A program made the translations under genes and the position numbers. A DNA stretch of 64,000 bases from UBA10347 sp905182135 (GTDB lineage: Bacteria > Actinomycetota > Acidimicrobiia > Acidimicrobiales > UBA10347). The notes below the pieces were generated by a model that did not search any database, was not told the origin of the DNA, and worked only from the letters and a program-made list of their open reading frames with translations. The DNA is taken from the NCBI GenBank assembly GCA_963925805.1, contig CAWUSE010000002.1:221050-285049 (forward strand), written 5' to 3'. This document shows positions 34,135 to 43,979 of the stretch, one piece after another. Numbering within the stretch: the first letter of the stretch is position 1; every line of letters begins with the position of its first letter.

Positions 34135-36336
34135 CTAGCCCTTTAGCAGAAAGTCGGTCTCATCGTCAGCAAGCAAGGCGTCAACTTCGGCTCGGAGTGC
34201 GCTGTGTGTGGCCAGTGTCGGATCTGTGTCTAGGACCGAGAACGCGTCTTCGCGCGCTTTTTCGACCCAATAACGATCACGGCGCAGCGACGCAAGTTTG
34301 AGATCGCTGCGGCCCTTCTGACGTTCTCCCATGATCGTTCCTTCGCCGCGGAGTTCCAGATCGATTTCTGCGAGTTCGAACCCATCGGTTGAGTCGACTA
34401 ATGCTTGCAGACGAGACACCGAGATCTCAGTCGCTCCGCTCGCTACCAGGTAACAAAACGATTGATGCGCGCCACGCCCGACGCGTCCACGCAACTGGTG
34501 CAGCTGTGCGATACCGAACCGATCAGCATCAAGAATGACCATCACAGTTGCGTTCGACACATCGACACCGACCTCAATAACCGTGGTCGCGACCAGCGCG
34601 TCGATCCGACCTGACCGGAACTGGGCCATAGTCGCTTCCTTCTCGGCCGGGCTGACTCGGCCATGCAGCAGGCCTAGCGAAAGGCCCTGCAACTCATCGG
34701 CCTGCAGCCGCACGTAAGTCTCTTCCGCTGAGCTTGCTTCGAGTTTGGTACTTTCTTCGATCAATGGCGTGACGATGTAGACCTGTCGGCCGGCATCAAT
34801 CTCACCTCGCACGTGCTGCCACATCGCCGGCTCAGCCTGGGCATCAACCCCAGTCAAGTCGAGCTTGCCCTCATCGTTTTCGAATGGCACGCGGATCCAT
34901 GTTGTTCGAATCGGAATGCGGCCAACCGGCATCTCGTCAAGAACCGACACATCAAGATCGCCGTACACGGTCATTGCTGCGGTGCGCGGAATGGGCGTGG
35001 CGGTCATGACCAGTACATCGGGGACTGCCTCGCCAGCACCCTTGTCTCTCAGTGCCGCTCGCTGTTCGACACCAAAGCGATGTTGTTCATCGATGACAAC
35101 CATTCCCAGGGAACGGAACCCAACCGAATCCTGAATTAACGCATGGGTACCGATCAACAGGTCGATGCGCCCGTCGGTCAACCCTGCATCAATCTTGCGT
35201 CGATCAGCTGCGGTCGTACGGTTCGAAAGCAGAGCGACACTGAGAGGACGCGTACCCATCAGCGAACCTTGCCCGAGCGTTTGGTCAATGTCGACCTCGA
35301 GCCCCTCGACCATCTCGCGGATACTGCTGTAGTGCTGCTCGGCGAGCACCTCGGTCGGGGCCATGAAGGCGCCTTGGTGTCCACCTTGAATAGCTGCAAG
35401 CAAGCCCGCTACGGCCACGACCGTCTTGCCTGCTCCAACGTCGCCTTGAAGCAACCGATGCATAGGCGCTGTCGCCCGAAGGTCCACGAACATCTCTTCG
35501 ATCGTTCGCCGTTGCGCATTCGTTGGATCGAAAGCCAGGCCAGCCAAAAAGCGATCAACCAGTTCACCATCAGGGTCGTGGGTCACGCCGACCGTCGAAG
35601 CCTCGAGCTCTCGTTTTCGCCGCACCAGTGCGACCTGAATACGAAAGAGCTCGTCGTAAATGAGTCGACGCCGGGCGTGGCTGACTTGTTCGAGCGAGTC
35701 AGGCGTATGGATGTGGTTGAGCGCCGTTGCTCGATCGATCAAGCCGTGGCGCTGCAAAAGCTGGGCAGGAACAGGGTCGCCCAGCCCGCGCTGGCTGCTT
35801 CGGCGAAGTGTCTCCCTGACTGCCGACGAGATCTCGGCGGTGCCGATCCCAGCCTTCTCGCTATTCGGGTAGACCGGCACGATCCGTCCGGTCTGATCAC
35901 CAATCAGATCGACGATCGGGTTCGTCATTTGGCGGGAGCCGCGGAAGTCCTCGCACTTGCCGAATATGACAGCAGTCATCCCAGCCCGGAGTTGCTTCGT
36001 GCGCCAGGCCTGGTTGAAGAATGTGAGGCGCATCTGGCCGGTGTGATCTTTTACATCGACGAACACCATGGTCCGTTTGTTGTTCTTGCTGCGGCGACTA
36101 GTCACACTCGCAACCTCGACCATAACCATGCCCTGATCGTCCGGCATCAACTCGGCGATGGTCGCCGAGTTAGTTCGGTCGATATAGCGTCGCGGGTACG
36201 TGGTGAGAACGTCGTACAGAGTGTGAACATCGAGTGCAGCGAAGCCAGCTTCGCGTTTGGCCCCGACACCAGTCAGCTTGCCCAGCGGCATGCCGTCTAG
36301 CTCAGCAAGTGTGATTCCCTCGGATCGCTCGCTCAT
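34135..36336 (-). CDS. recG: ATP-dependent DNA helicase RecG
   Basis: 733 residues from ATG 36336. The N-terminal wedge/OB domain includes MRLTFFNQAW; the helicase core has LLQGDVGAGKTVVA (motif I), VVIDEQHRFG (DEQH, the RecG form of motif II), VMTATPIPRT (III), ATTVIEVGVDVSNATVM (V) and QLRGRVGRG (VI). It remodels stalled forks and Holliday junctions. It follows the DAK-domain gene, the common arrangement in Gram-positives. Confidence 0.97.
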   Translation of the reverse strand: MSERSEGITLAELDGMPLGKLTGVGAKREAGFAALDVHTLYDVLTTYPRRYIDRTNSATIAELMPDDQGMVMVEVASVTSRRSKNNKRTMVFVDVKDHTGQMRLTFFNQAWRTKQLRAGMTAVIFGKCEDFRGSRQMTNPIVDLIGDQTGRIVPVYPNSEKAGIGTAEISSAVRETLRRSSQRGLGDPVPAQLLQRHGLIDRATALNHIHTPDSLEQVSHARRRLIYDELFRIQVALVRRKRELEASTVGVTHDPDGELVDRFLAGLAFDPTNAQRRTIEEMFVDLRATAPMHRLLQGDVGAGKTVVAVAGLLAAIQGGHQGAFMAPTEVLAEQHYSSIREMVEGLEVDIDQTLGQGSLMGTRPLSVALLSNRTTAADRRKIDAGLTDGRIDLLIGTHALIQDSVGFRSLGMVVIDEQHRFGVEQRAALRDKGAGEAVPDVLVMTATPIPRTAAMTVYGDLDVSVLDEMPVGRIPIRTTWIRVPFENDEGKLDLTGVDAQAEPAMWQHVRGEIDAGRQVYIVTPLIEESTKLEASSAEETYVRLQADELQGLSLGLLHGRVSPAEKEATMAQFRSGRIDALVATTVIEVGVDVSNATVMVILDADRFGIAQLHQLRGRVGRGAHQSFCYLVASGATEISVSRLQALVDSTDGFELAEIDLELRGEGTIMGERQKGRSDLKLASLRRDRYWVEKAREDAFSVLDTDPTLATHSALRAEVDALLADDETDFLLKG

Positions 36337-36469
36337 CGTCACAAACTCTAGAACAGCCCTCTAACGCAGCCATTGATAGTGAATGCGCGTGGACCTACCC
36401 GCTAGCACCCGCTGCAGTCGCTCGTCACGTGGCAACCGCACCGAATCACGCCTGATGGTCGACGGCCCG

Positions 36470-38146
36470 CTATTCGATGCCCAGGTAGTAGTGGTAGAGC
36501 GGTTGTTCACCTTGATGCACTTCAATGTCGAGGTCTGGGTGATTCTCCTCGAGCCATGCTTCGATCAGGGAGGAGCCAGCCTCGGTGGCATCATTGCCAG
36601 CGATCAGAGTGACCAGTTCGTGGCCATCGTCTAGTAGCGACTCGATCAGATCGGTCGTTGCGGTCACAACGTCAGAAGCCACCGCGGTAATGCCCGCAGG
36701 ACCAATACCGATGTAATCGCCAGTTGTTACTGGACCGGCATCGCTATTTGCATCACGCACGGCTTGAGTAATCTCACCAGCGACAATGGACGACGCTGCC
36801 GCTGTCATAGATTCGGCATTGTCGTCGACTGTCGCTTCCGGATCGAACTCGAGCAATGCTGCAAAGCCCTCGGTGATGCTGCGAGTGGGCACCACACGCA
36901 CGATCTTGTGGGTGTGCTCGTTGACCTGGTTCGCCACCGGAATGATGTTCTTGTTATTTGGCAATAGCAGGACTTCGTCTGCTGGCACTTGATTCACTGC
37001 TTGCAGGAGTAGCTCAGTCGGTGGATTCATGGTCTGGCCACCGAGCACCATGGCCGTTGCGCCGAGCGATTCGAATATGGCCCGGATGCCCTCGCCGACG
37101 CCCACCGTGATCACACCGCACCGAGACTGCTCGGTAGCATTGAGAATGATGCTCGCTTCGCCTTCTGCTACAGCGGGAGCGTTCGGGTCATGGAGCGTCT
37201 CCATGTGCTCGAGTTCTTCGAGCAGGTCGGTCACCCGAATCTTATGAGGGCGCCCGACTGCAATGCCGGCTTCGATACATCCACCGATGTCGTCGCTATG
37301 GATGTGACAGTTCCACAATCCGTCGCCACCAACGACCACGATCGAATCGCCGATGTCGGCCCACGCTGAACGAAACTCACCGATGCGATCATCGGAGGCA
37401 TCGAGAAAGAACATGACCTCGTAGCGCAGGTCAGCAATGCTCTTTTCGCCGCCGGTTACTGGGGCTGATGGAGTAGTCGTCTGAGACATTCGAACAAAGT
37501 CGGTCGGAGCGACTGGCAGCACCCGACCGTCGATGGTGTGCAAAAGTGCGTCGACCAGAAGCAGTAGTCCTTGACCGCCGGCGTCGACGACACCAGCGTC
37601 CTTAAGAACCTGAAGCATCTCGGGAGTGCGGGCAAGTGCGTCATGACCCTGAGCCTGACCTGCTTCGAGGGTCGCCACCAGGTCGGCGCCGGTGTCAGCT
37701 GCAGCAGTGGCGCCTTCAGCTACTTCACGGACCACAGTCAAGATCGTGCCTTCAACGGGGCGTTGCACAGCCCCATAAGCCGCTTCTGCAGCCACGGAGA
37801 AGGCTTTGGCCCATACCTGGGCATCTTCGGTTCCCGCAGCACATTCGGTGCGGACAGTGTCGGCGAGGCCTCGCAAAATCTGCGACATGATCACGCCAGA
37901 ATTGCCTCGGGCACCCATGAGCGAACCATGACTGATTGCTTTACACACCGCGTCGAGGCCATCTGCGCCTTCGAGTTCAACACATACCGACTCAAGGGTG
38001 AGTGACATGTTCGTGCCGGTATCGCCGTCGGGAACCGGGTAGACGTTGAGCGCGTTGATCATTTCCTTGTGACCCATCAACAGGTCACGGAAGGTTGCAA
38101 TAACGGATCGGATCTCTTGCGCGCCAAGTCGCTGGGCCACAGACAC
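36470..38146 (-). CDS. DAK-domain (FakA/YloV-like) kinase-related protein
   Basis: 558 residues from GTG 38146; the TTG further upstream adds no similarity. The N-terminal DhaL domain has NVYPVPDGDTGTNM (Mg-nucleotide Asp cluster) and GSLMGARGNSGVIMSQILRG. The middle domain and C-terminal EDD-like domain follow, as in fatty acid kinase FakA. FakA phosphorylates fatty acids bound to FakB; no FakB is in the window, so the substrate is inferred from family only. Lies 133 bases before recG. Confidence 0.9.
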   Translation of the reverse strand: MSVAQRLGAQEIRSVIATFRDLLMGHKEMINALNVYPVPDGDTGTNMSLTLESVCVELEGADGLDAVCKAISHGSLMGARGNSGVIMSQILRGLADTVRTECAAGTEDAQVWAKAFSVAAEAAYGAVQRPVEGTILTVVREVAEGATAAADTGADLVATLEAGQAQGHDALARTPEMLQVLKDAGVVDAGGQGLLLLVDALLHTIDGRVLPVAPTDFVRMSQTTTPSAPVTGGEKSIADLRYEVMFFLDASDDRIGEFRSAWADIGDSIVVVGGDGLWNCHIHSDDIGGCIEAGIAVGRPHKIRVTDLLEELEHMETLHDPNAPAVAEGEASIILNATEQSRCGVITVGVGEGIRAIFESLGATAMVLGGQTMNPPTELLLQAVNQVPADEVLLLPNNKNIIPVANQVNEHTHKIVRVVPTRSITEGFAALLEFDPEATVDDNAESMTAAASSIVAGEITQAVRDANSDAGPVTTGDYIGIGPAGITAVASDVVTATTDLIESLLDDGHELVTLIAGNDATEAGSSLIEAWLEENHPDLDIEVHQGEQPLYHYYLGIE

Positions 38147-38633
38147 GGCCGTAAGCGTACGCGGTCGACGGCCAACTTGAATCGTCTCGCCTTGCAATTA
38201 CTCGCTACTACCTTGAATCACTTGGGTCCAACGAAACAGGACGAGCCCGGACTACCTGCGGACCGAAGCACTCATATCAAGCGGTGTCGTGCATCTCTTG
38301 CCGCAAAGGTGGTTGCATCACCAGCAAATTTTTGTGGGATCGACAATGCTGCATTGCACGCAAACCGAGAGCTATTTCAGGACAACCCTGGGTTCTTGAG
38401 CGCCTTAGCGAAGTTGTGGTGTCGCGTTCACCCGTAGCGACGTAAGACAGGTCTCACGTCTCACGTATTCTGCGTAGAGATGAGAACGTGTTGGCCCTCG
38501 ACATGTTCGTCGAGAAGCCAGGCGTGAGCGGATCATAGAGCTTCGACATCGGTGCAGCCTCCCTGTCGAGTCGGAGGCGTAGCTGCGCCTTCACGTGGCG
38601 CTCACGGATTAAAGAGTCGAGTAACGTCGCTGC
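38147..38633. other. Intergenic region, possible short gene remnant
   Basis: About 490 bases. A plus-strand frame ending at 38437 has coding-like codons over its last ~75 residues (RASLAAKVVASPANFCG region) but no plausible start or known family, and its first half is antisense to the DAK gene. The rpmB gene often found here in relatives is not seen. Confidence 0.35.
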
Positions 38634-40277
38634 ATGACGCTAGTGAAACCGGATCTGGTTCTTGACAATGCAAACGTAATCACCGTCGACTCGGGCCTGC
38701 CTCGGGCGGCGAGCATCGCCATCTTGGGTGATCGAATCGTTGGTGTCGGCAAACGCCATGCCTTCGCGACGACGGGCGCTCGTTCAATCGACATGGACGG
38801 CGCAACAGTCGTCCCCGGCTTCAACGATGCGCACAACCATATGGCTATCTATGGCGCAACGTTGAACGAAGTCGCAATCCAACCAGCGATAGCCAAGTCG
38901 GTCGAAGAGATCCTCGACGCTATTGCCCGTAGCGCCGCTGAGACCCCAGCAGGCGTGTGGGTGATCGCCACGGGGTACGACGACAACAAGCTCGCCGAAC
39001 GACGACACCCAACTCGCCAGGAACTTGATCGCGTTAGTCCCGACAACCCGGTGCTGCTGAACCACACCTCCGGTCACTTCTGCGTGGTCAACACCGCAGC
39101 GATGCGGCTTGCACGCGTCGGCGAGGTCGCTGTTCCCGAAGGCGGTGTCGTCGCGCTCGACGAAAACGGTGAACCGAACGGACTGCTTGAAGAACAGGCT
39201 CAAACACTGGTTCGGGGCTTGCTGCACCCGCGGGCGATCGCCGACATCGTGCAGAACTTGGGCGCTGCATCAGACAAGTATTTGAGCGAAGGAATCACCA
39301 GTTGCCAAGAGGCCGGAGTCGGCGGAATCTTGGGCACAAAAGAACCACTCGAACTTGCCGCCTATCAACAGGCACGACGCGACGGCCGACTGCGAGTTCG
39401 AGTCACCTTGATGCCGTCCGTTGAGACTCTGCATGCCACCGACCACCACGTCGATGACGACGAACCCTTCGTGCTCGACCTGGGCCTGCACTCCGGATTC
39501 GGGGATGACTGGCTCAAGTTCGGTGCCACCAAGATTTTCGCCGACGGCTCGCTCATCGGCCGCACCGCTGCCATGTTCGACGACTTCGAAGGCGAGCCCG
39601 GCAACAACGGCTATTTCCAGATGGACGAGGTTCGTCTGCATGGCCTGATCATGAAAGCGCACCGTTCTGGCTGGCAAGTCGCAGTCCACGCGATTGGTGA
39701 CCGTGCCGTTGCCTCGGTGCTCGACGGATACGACGCAGCTCTGCAGAAGTACCCCCGCGACAACACTCGCCATCGTATCGAGCACTGCGGCATGACTCGA
39801 GCCCAGGACGTCACCCGCATCGCCCGGCTTGGTGTCATCCCCGTGCCACAGGCACGTTTCATCAGCGAGATCGGCGACGGCATGGCACGCGCGATCGGCA
39901 GTCGCAAGCCCGATTGTTATCGCATGCGCAGCTTTCTTGATGCAGGCGTGGTTCTGCCTGGTAGCTCCGACCGGCCAGTCGTCAATGGCTCTCCCCTGCT
40001 CGGCATTCATGACCTAGTAAACCAGCGCACAGACGACGGCGAACCCTTCAATCTGCACGAAGCCCTTACGGCCGAAGAGGCGCTGCACGCTTACACCCTC
40101 GGATCTGCCTACGCAGCGTTTGACGAGAACGACAAGGGTTCGATCGCGAGGGGCAAGCTTGCCGACCTGGCCGTGCTCGATCGCGACATCACCACAACTG
40201 ACCCCACGGCGATCGACCAGACCAAGGTGCTCGCGACCATGGTTGCTGGTTCGTTCGAGTTCGGCTCATACACCTAG
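38634..40277 (+). CDS. YtcJ-like metal-dependent amidohydrolase
   Basis: 547 residues of the amidohydrolase superfamily. Metal ligands are visible as HNH in VVPGFNDAHNHM, the His in VAVHAIGDRA, HRIEHCGM and the Asp in GSSDRPV. The C-terminal strand region (GKLADLAVLDRDI) is typical. YtcJ/NfdA-type enzymes hydrolyse N-substituted amides such as N-formyl compounds; the specific substrate is unknown. No operon partner. Confidence 0.92.
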   Translation: MTLVKPDLVLDNANVITVDSGLPRAASIAILGDRIVGVGKRHAFATTGARSIDMDGATVVPGFNDAHNHMAIYGATLNEVAIQPAIAKSVEEILDAIARSAAETPAGVWVIATGYDDNKLAERRHPTRQELDRVSPDNPVLLNHTSGHFCVVNTAAMRLARVGEVAVPEGGVVALDENGEPNGLLEEQAQTLVRGLLHPRAIADIVQNLGAASDKYLSEGITSCQEAGVGGILGTKEPLELAAYQQARRDGRLRVRVTLMPSVETLHATDHHVDDDEPFVLDLGLHSGFGDDWLKFGATKIFADGSLIGRTAAMFDDFEGEPGNNGYFQMDEVRLHGLIMKAHRSGWQVAVHAIGDRAVASVLDGYDAALQKYPRDNTRHRIEHCGMTRAQDVTRIARLGVIPVPQARFISEIGDGMARAIGSRKPDCYRMRSFLDAGVVLPGSSDRPVVNGSPLLGIHDLVNQRTDDGEPFNLHEALTAEEALHAYTLGSAYAAFDENDKGSIARGKLADLAVLDRDITTTDPTAIDQTKVLATMVAGSFEFGSYT

Positions 40278-40330
40278 AGAAGCCCGCCGCGTCGGAACTC
40301 CTAGACGGAACGTTCACGCAGCTCCAGTCC

Positions 40331-40579
40331 TTGGCGCTACTAATTGTCGTGTTCTTCTTGTTCGGCGCGTGCACCTCTGCCGAAGTAGCCGACACCGGGC
40401 CAGCGCCGACGACCATCGGCACCCTCTCCCAAGAAAAGACTCCCCAAACGGTACAGCGGCGCCCGTCTTTTCTGGAGGGCAGACACCGCCGCTTAGCCAA
40501 ACAAGTTCATGGAGAACGCGCAACGTCGAGGGCCGTCGTTCCTGGGTGCAAAGAAAAGCCCACGCAAACGGGCGAATAG
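40331..40579 (+). CDS. Possible short lipoprotein remnant
   Basis: A TTG-started frame with a hydrophobic signal ALLIVVFFLFGAC forming a lipobox (FGAC), then a Ser/Thr/Pro-rich segment (TSAEVADTGPAPTT). After about 45 residues the sequence becomes basic and unstructured, so the gene may be truncated. No family can be named. Confidence 0.3.
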   Translation: MALLIVVFFLFGACTSAEVADTGPAPTTIGTLSQEKTPQTVQRRPSFLEGRHRRLAKQVHGERATSRAVVPGCKEKPTQTGE

Positions 40580-41032
40580 GCCTAGCCGACTTCCTTTTGT
40601 GTTCGTTGACTTCGACAACTTCTGAAGCGCCATACCAAGCGGAGCCAGCCAGCGAGAGCACCATAACGGCTTGGAGCAACTTGGTGAAGTAACGGACGCG
40701 CTGGTTAGCTATCGGGGAGTCAGGCGTGAGGGTCTCAATTCGCTGCTTATCGTCCGAGTAACAATCTCAATAGCGACGATGGCGATTAATGAAAGTGCCG
40801 ACCCGGCTAGGAATATCGATGCTTTCATCCTCCTGCTGAAGCCAGAAGCAGCCAGAAGCTGATTGGGGTTGATGCCGAGAACTTCTAGCGAAAATACCCA
40901 AACAGATACGCGACGCCATGAAGCGTAGGTCCGCTCGATTGCTAGGAGAATCGTTGCACTTGCTGTTTGCCTGAGGGCTTCAGACGCTCTCAGTGTCTGC
41001 CCGCCAATGACCTGGTTTCCTGAGTTTTCCAC
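40580..41032 (-). pseudogene. Frameshifted DUF202/YidH-like membrane protein
   Basis: From GTG 41032 the frame has LLAIERTYASWRRVSVWVF, similar to the ANERTxLAWxRT start of DUF202 proteins, then a second hydrophobic segment (FLAGSALSLIAIVAIEIV). The frame then ends at 40709 with RPSRLTPR. In another frame, starting at the same place, a natural continuation runs YSDDKQRIETLTPDSPIANQ and then a third membrane helix (LLQAVMVLSLAGSAWYG). A single frameshift near 40755 would join them. The lower boundary is approximate. Confidence 0.45.
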
Positions 41033-41327
41033 TTTACTAATCCAACTTTGAGCCTACTTTGGATGGCTCGACCCGATAGCGCTGCGTGACCTCAAAGGCC
41101 TAGGAGCCCTATCCGAACCTAAGCCTCAGCGACCAGCGATGCCGGTGCCGGTGAATTGCACGCTGTATTCATTTATGAGGGATCACCGAAGCTCTCTGAA
41201 TGTGGGCCAAACCGCATGCCGAGCTGAGCTGGGCCCGTCCGCGAAGCCGAGCAGCGACCAGCAGTGTCTTGAGCTGACTCCACTGGTGCTGTCGATGCTC
41301 TGGCTAGGTGCGGACGCAGGTAACCAT

Positions 41328-41357
41328 GTTCCTGGCCTAGACGTTCCTGGCCTAGAC
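41328..41357. repeat. Perfect 15-bp tandem duplication
   Basis: GTTCCTGGCCTAGAC occurs twice in direct succession (41328-41342, 41343-41357), just past the 3' end of the DUF3303-like gene. No gene is supported between 41033 and 41391. Confidence 0.95.
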
Positions 41358-41391
41358 GCCGGGCGCAAATCCGCCCAGGCCTAGTTCTTTG

Positions 41392-41673
41392 TTATCTAAG
41401 GGCACGCCCTTCGACGCTTGAAGGTCCCGCCTGTTCATCAGTAAGCACCGGCGTGGTTTCCCAGCTAAGGACGTCACCCCATTCTGCGGCGTGGGCGTAC
41501 AAGGTCTCTGGTTTATCGGTTTCCACAAGCAACCATCCCTTAACCGAACCGGGTGCGTGCCAGCGCCCGACCATTGTCGATCCATCAGGTAATGGACCTC
41601 CTCCTTGAAGGAATCGATCATGGGCTTTGTCGTAACCATCTGACTTAATTGACCATTGCATCATGTACAACAT
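41392..41673 (-). CDS. DUF3303-like small protein
   Basis: 93 residues with the family pattern: MLYMMQWSIKSDGYDKAHDR at the start, FLQGGGPLPDGSTMVGRWHA, then GWLLVETDKPETLYAHAAEW and VTPV-like TTPVLTDEQAG. DUF3303 proteins have a ferredoxin-like (dimeric alpha/beta barrel) fold; the function is unknown. It is downstream of a TetR gene on the same strand, with ~270 empty bases between. Confidence 0.8.
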   Translation of the reverse strand: MLYMMQWSIKSDGYDKAHDRFLQGGGPLPDGSTMVGRWHAPGSVKGWLLVETDKPETLYAHAAEWGDVLSWETTPVLTDEQAGPSSVEGRALR

Positions 41674-41940
41674 GGCGCGCTCCCCCTGAGCGTGTCAGCG
41701 ACACCGCCGGTCGGCACTTTGCCTTCAGTCAGCATCCCTGAGAAACCAGCAATAGCACTAGGTAATTTGCAGAGATGCAGGAGGTCTTTTTGCCCGTCCG
41801 CATCACTCACTGTCCGTTGAGCTGAAGGTCTGGCTCTGCTTCGACGGGTCGCGAATGGTCGCAGCGGTCGCCACGGTTCGCGAGACAGCACTACTGAATT
41901 AATACCCGCTGGCGTCTCCAGCTGGCCGAGTGAATCCTGA

Positions 41941-42576
41941 CTAGAGAGAGACCGGCTCACTAAGCGAGTTCACAAGGCTCGGCAGGCTGATGCGGAATGA
42001 GCGCATTGCACCCGCTATGTCGGCCGTCCCCGGATTCAGTATGTGCTCCAGAACCAAACCGTCGGTCAGAGCGAGGGCGAGCTCTGCCACCCGGTCTATC
42101 ACTCGGCCATCGTTGGTCAGACTCAACTCGTCGAAGTAGGCAGCAAACCACAAGCCCAGCTGCGCACAGGCCCGAGCTCGTGCCACACGGATGACCTCCA
42201 ACGTCGCGTCATCTGACCGGCGTTCGAGGGTCAGCAACAACAAAAGTCGAATGAATGGTGGTTCCTTTTCTAAACCGACGGCGGCGGCATTTAGCTGTTT
42301 GTCCAGGCGCTCGTCGGCCGTGCCTGCGAGCCTCGCCATCTTTCGGATTGCACCAAAATGGGAGTCGGCGCCTTCTCGGAGCACCGCATGCAGCAGGCCT
42401 TCTTTCGATCCAAAGTGCCAATAGATCGTGGGCGGCGCACATTCTGATCGTTTGGCAATCTCGGCGATAGATGTGCCAGCAAAGCCGCGTTCGGCCATCA
42501 GCTCACCAGCAACCGCCACAATTCGATGCTTCGCGTCTCGATGCTTGGCGTCGATCCCATTCACGCTCACCTGCAC
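41941..42576 (-). CDS. TetR-family transcriptional regulator
   Basis: 211 residues. The N-terminal helix-turn-helix is clear: IVAVAGELMAERGFAGTSIA then EIAKRSECAPPTIYWHFGSKEGLL. The ligand-binding half is helical without recognisable specificity. The start is one of several closely spaced GTG codons (42576, 42564); AGGTGA precedes the latter. An odd DAKHRDAKHR duplication lies just before the first helix. Possible targets are its own gene or the DUF3303-like gene. Confidence 0.9.
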   Translation of the reverse strand: MQVSVNGIDAKHRDAKHRIVAVAGELMAERGFAGTSIAEIAKRSECAPPTIYWHFGSKEGLLHAVLREGADSHFGAIRKMARLAGTADERLDKQLNAAAVGLEKEPPFIRLLLLLTLERRSDDATLEVIRVARARACAQLGLWFAAYFDELSLTNDGRVIDRVAELALALTDGLVLEHILNPGTADIAGAMRSFRISLPSLVNSLSEPVSL

Positions 42577-42980
42577 ATTCTGCCCGACGTGACAGGCTTT
42601 GGCCCAAAGCGAACGAGACCCCAGTTTCTATGGAGCTTGTTCTTGAACCTTTTCGACACTCGACGAGATCCACAATACGCTCCTCACAATGCCATTCCCT
42701 CAGCCCATTGCAGATCGAAATCGAGACGCTCGATAATGGCGTAGTGGTCGCTTCAAAGCCCATCTCCAATGCCGTGACCTTCGATGGGGCGGCGTTCGTT
42801 AGTGCGGCTTTCGATGCAGTCGCTGCGGGGACAGTTGCCGATATGGAAGCCTGCGCAGCGACGCTTGTCGACGCAAGCCCAGCTTCGTGACAGCGCGGCC
42901 CTCGGCCTGTCTTTGACGCCATCGTCCACATCCGTCGGCCAGGTGGACACTCGACCGCCTCCTGTGCGCAGCGAACGAAG
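42577..42980. other. Intergenic region with a coding-like fragment
   Basis: About 400 bases. A plus-strand frame ending at 42890 has protein-like composition over its last ~55 residues (LDNGVVVASKPISNAVTFDG region), with no good start or known family. It may be a gene remnant. Confidence 0.3.
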
Positions 42981-43607
42981 TCAATCACTATCTGCTGCAT
43001 CGAGGAGACCTTGTATCGCCGCTCGTAGATCCAAGTCGGAAGGACAATGTAGGCCAACCATTCCTGTGGCGATGGCCGCCGCTACGTTCCACTCAAAGTC
43101 GTCGATGAACAGCACCGTAGAGGGGTCACTGATACCCAACCGCTGCATTGCAAGCTCATAGATCTCTGGTTCGGGCTTGCGATGACCGACGTCGGCCGAG
43201 TCGATCATGATCTCGAAGAGACCGAGGGGAAGCCGGGGCAACCAGAAGGGCTGCCATTCGGCAACATTGTTCGTGACCAGGCCGATCCGGATGCTCTGCT
43301 GCTTGAGTTCGAGTGCGACTGCGACCCGGTGGTCAAGCAGCTCAAGTGATGCCATCGCATTCAGTTCGCTTTCGACGGCGAACAACACACCAGCGCCGGG
43401 GACTCGGGACTCGACGTGCTCGATGTAGGCATCGAGTGAGATCTCCCCGCGTTCGAGTTCATGCCACGGGTTTGGATTCGGTGACACCAACGCTTCGATC
43501 ATTTCGGTCAGCAACGCGTCGGGGTCGTAGGGGACATCTTCGGTCGGCATATGCAGACTCGTCGTCAAAACCCCCGAGTAGTCAAACAGAACCGTTTCGA
43601 TCGCCAC
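42981..43607 (-). CDS. HAD-superfamily hydrolase (EPHX-N/YihX-like)
   Basis: 208 residues. Motif I is VLFDYSGVLT (nucleophile Asp kept, second Asp replaced by Ser), motif II is VTNN, motif III Lys is in GHRKPEPEIYELA and motif IV is LFIDDFEWNV. The DxS/DxG form of motif I is typical of the epoxide-hydrolase N-terminal/alpha-D-glucose-1-phosphatase-like subgroup. Substrate unknown. Confidence 0.88.
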   Translation of the reverse strand: MAIETVLFDYSGVLTTSLHMPTEDVPYDPDALLTEMIEALVSPNPNPWHELERGEISLDAYIEHVESRVPGAGVLFAVESELNAMASLELLDHRVAVALELKQQSIRIGLVTNNVAEWQPFWLPRLPLGLFEIMIDSADVGHRKPEPEIYELAMQRLGISDPSTVLFIDDFEWNVAAAIATGMVGLHCPSDLDLRAAIQGLLDAADSD

Positions 43608-43979
43608 GGGGAAATACTACGCACGCGCTTGTGGCGTCCCCTGGGTACCTCACCTCGTGCTCAAAGTTTCGTGACAAGCGGCGAGAACGCAGCGGGCGAC
43701 ATCATCAAAAATAAAGGAGACGGGCGGACGTCGCGTCGCAAGAAGTGTCCAGATGCTCTCGGCTCTGACCTTCGATGAGGAACAGCCTGGCTTCCTTATC
43801 GTTGCTGAGACCCTGAATTGAACCTTTCCAGAACTGCGTGTTCTCCGGAATGTCCAAGCCGGTTGACTCAAATGATGATGCAGTGTGCAATAAGACCAGC
43901 CATAAGAACCATGGTTCGGTGGTTCGGGTGTTGGTAAGGTTCACTCGTTCATCGACGACGAAACAAGAAGTAGAAGAAC
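43608..43979. other. Intergenic region upstream of the cold-shock-like gene
   Basis: About 370 bases. Minus-strand frames ending at 43650 and 43705 exist but lack family similarity or good starts. Promoters for 43980 and 44258 probably lie here; no clear -35/-10 pair can be named. Confidence 0.4.

Noticed and set aside
35143..36300. Long plus-strand ORF opposite recG
   Set aside because: It mirrors the recG frame and has no family features; recG motifs on the other strand are unmistakable.
38784..40010. Minus-strand ORFs opposite the amidohydrolase
   Set aside because: They are shadows; the metal-ligand motifs lie on the plus strand.
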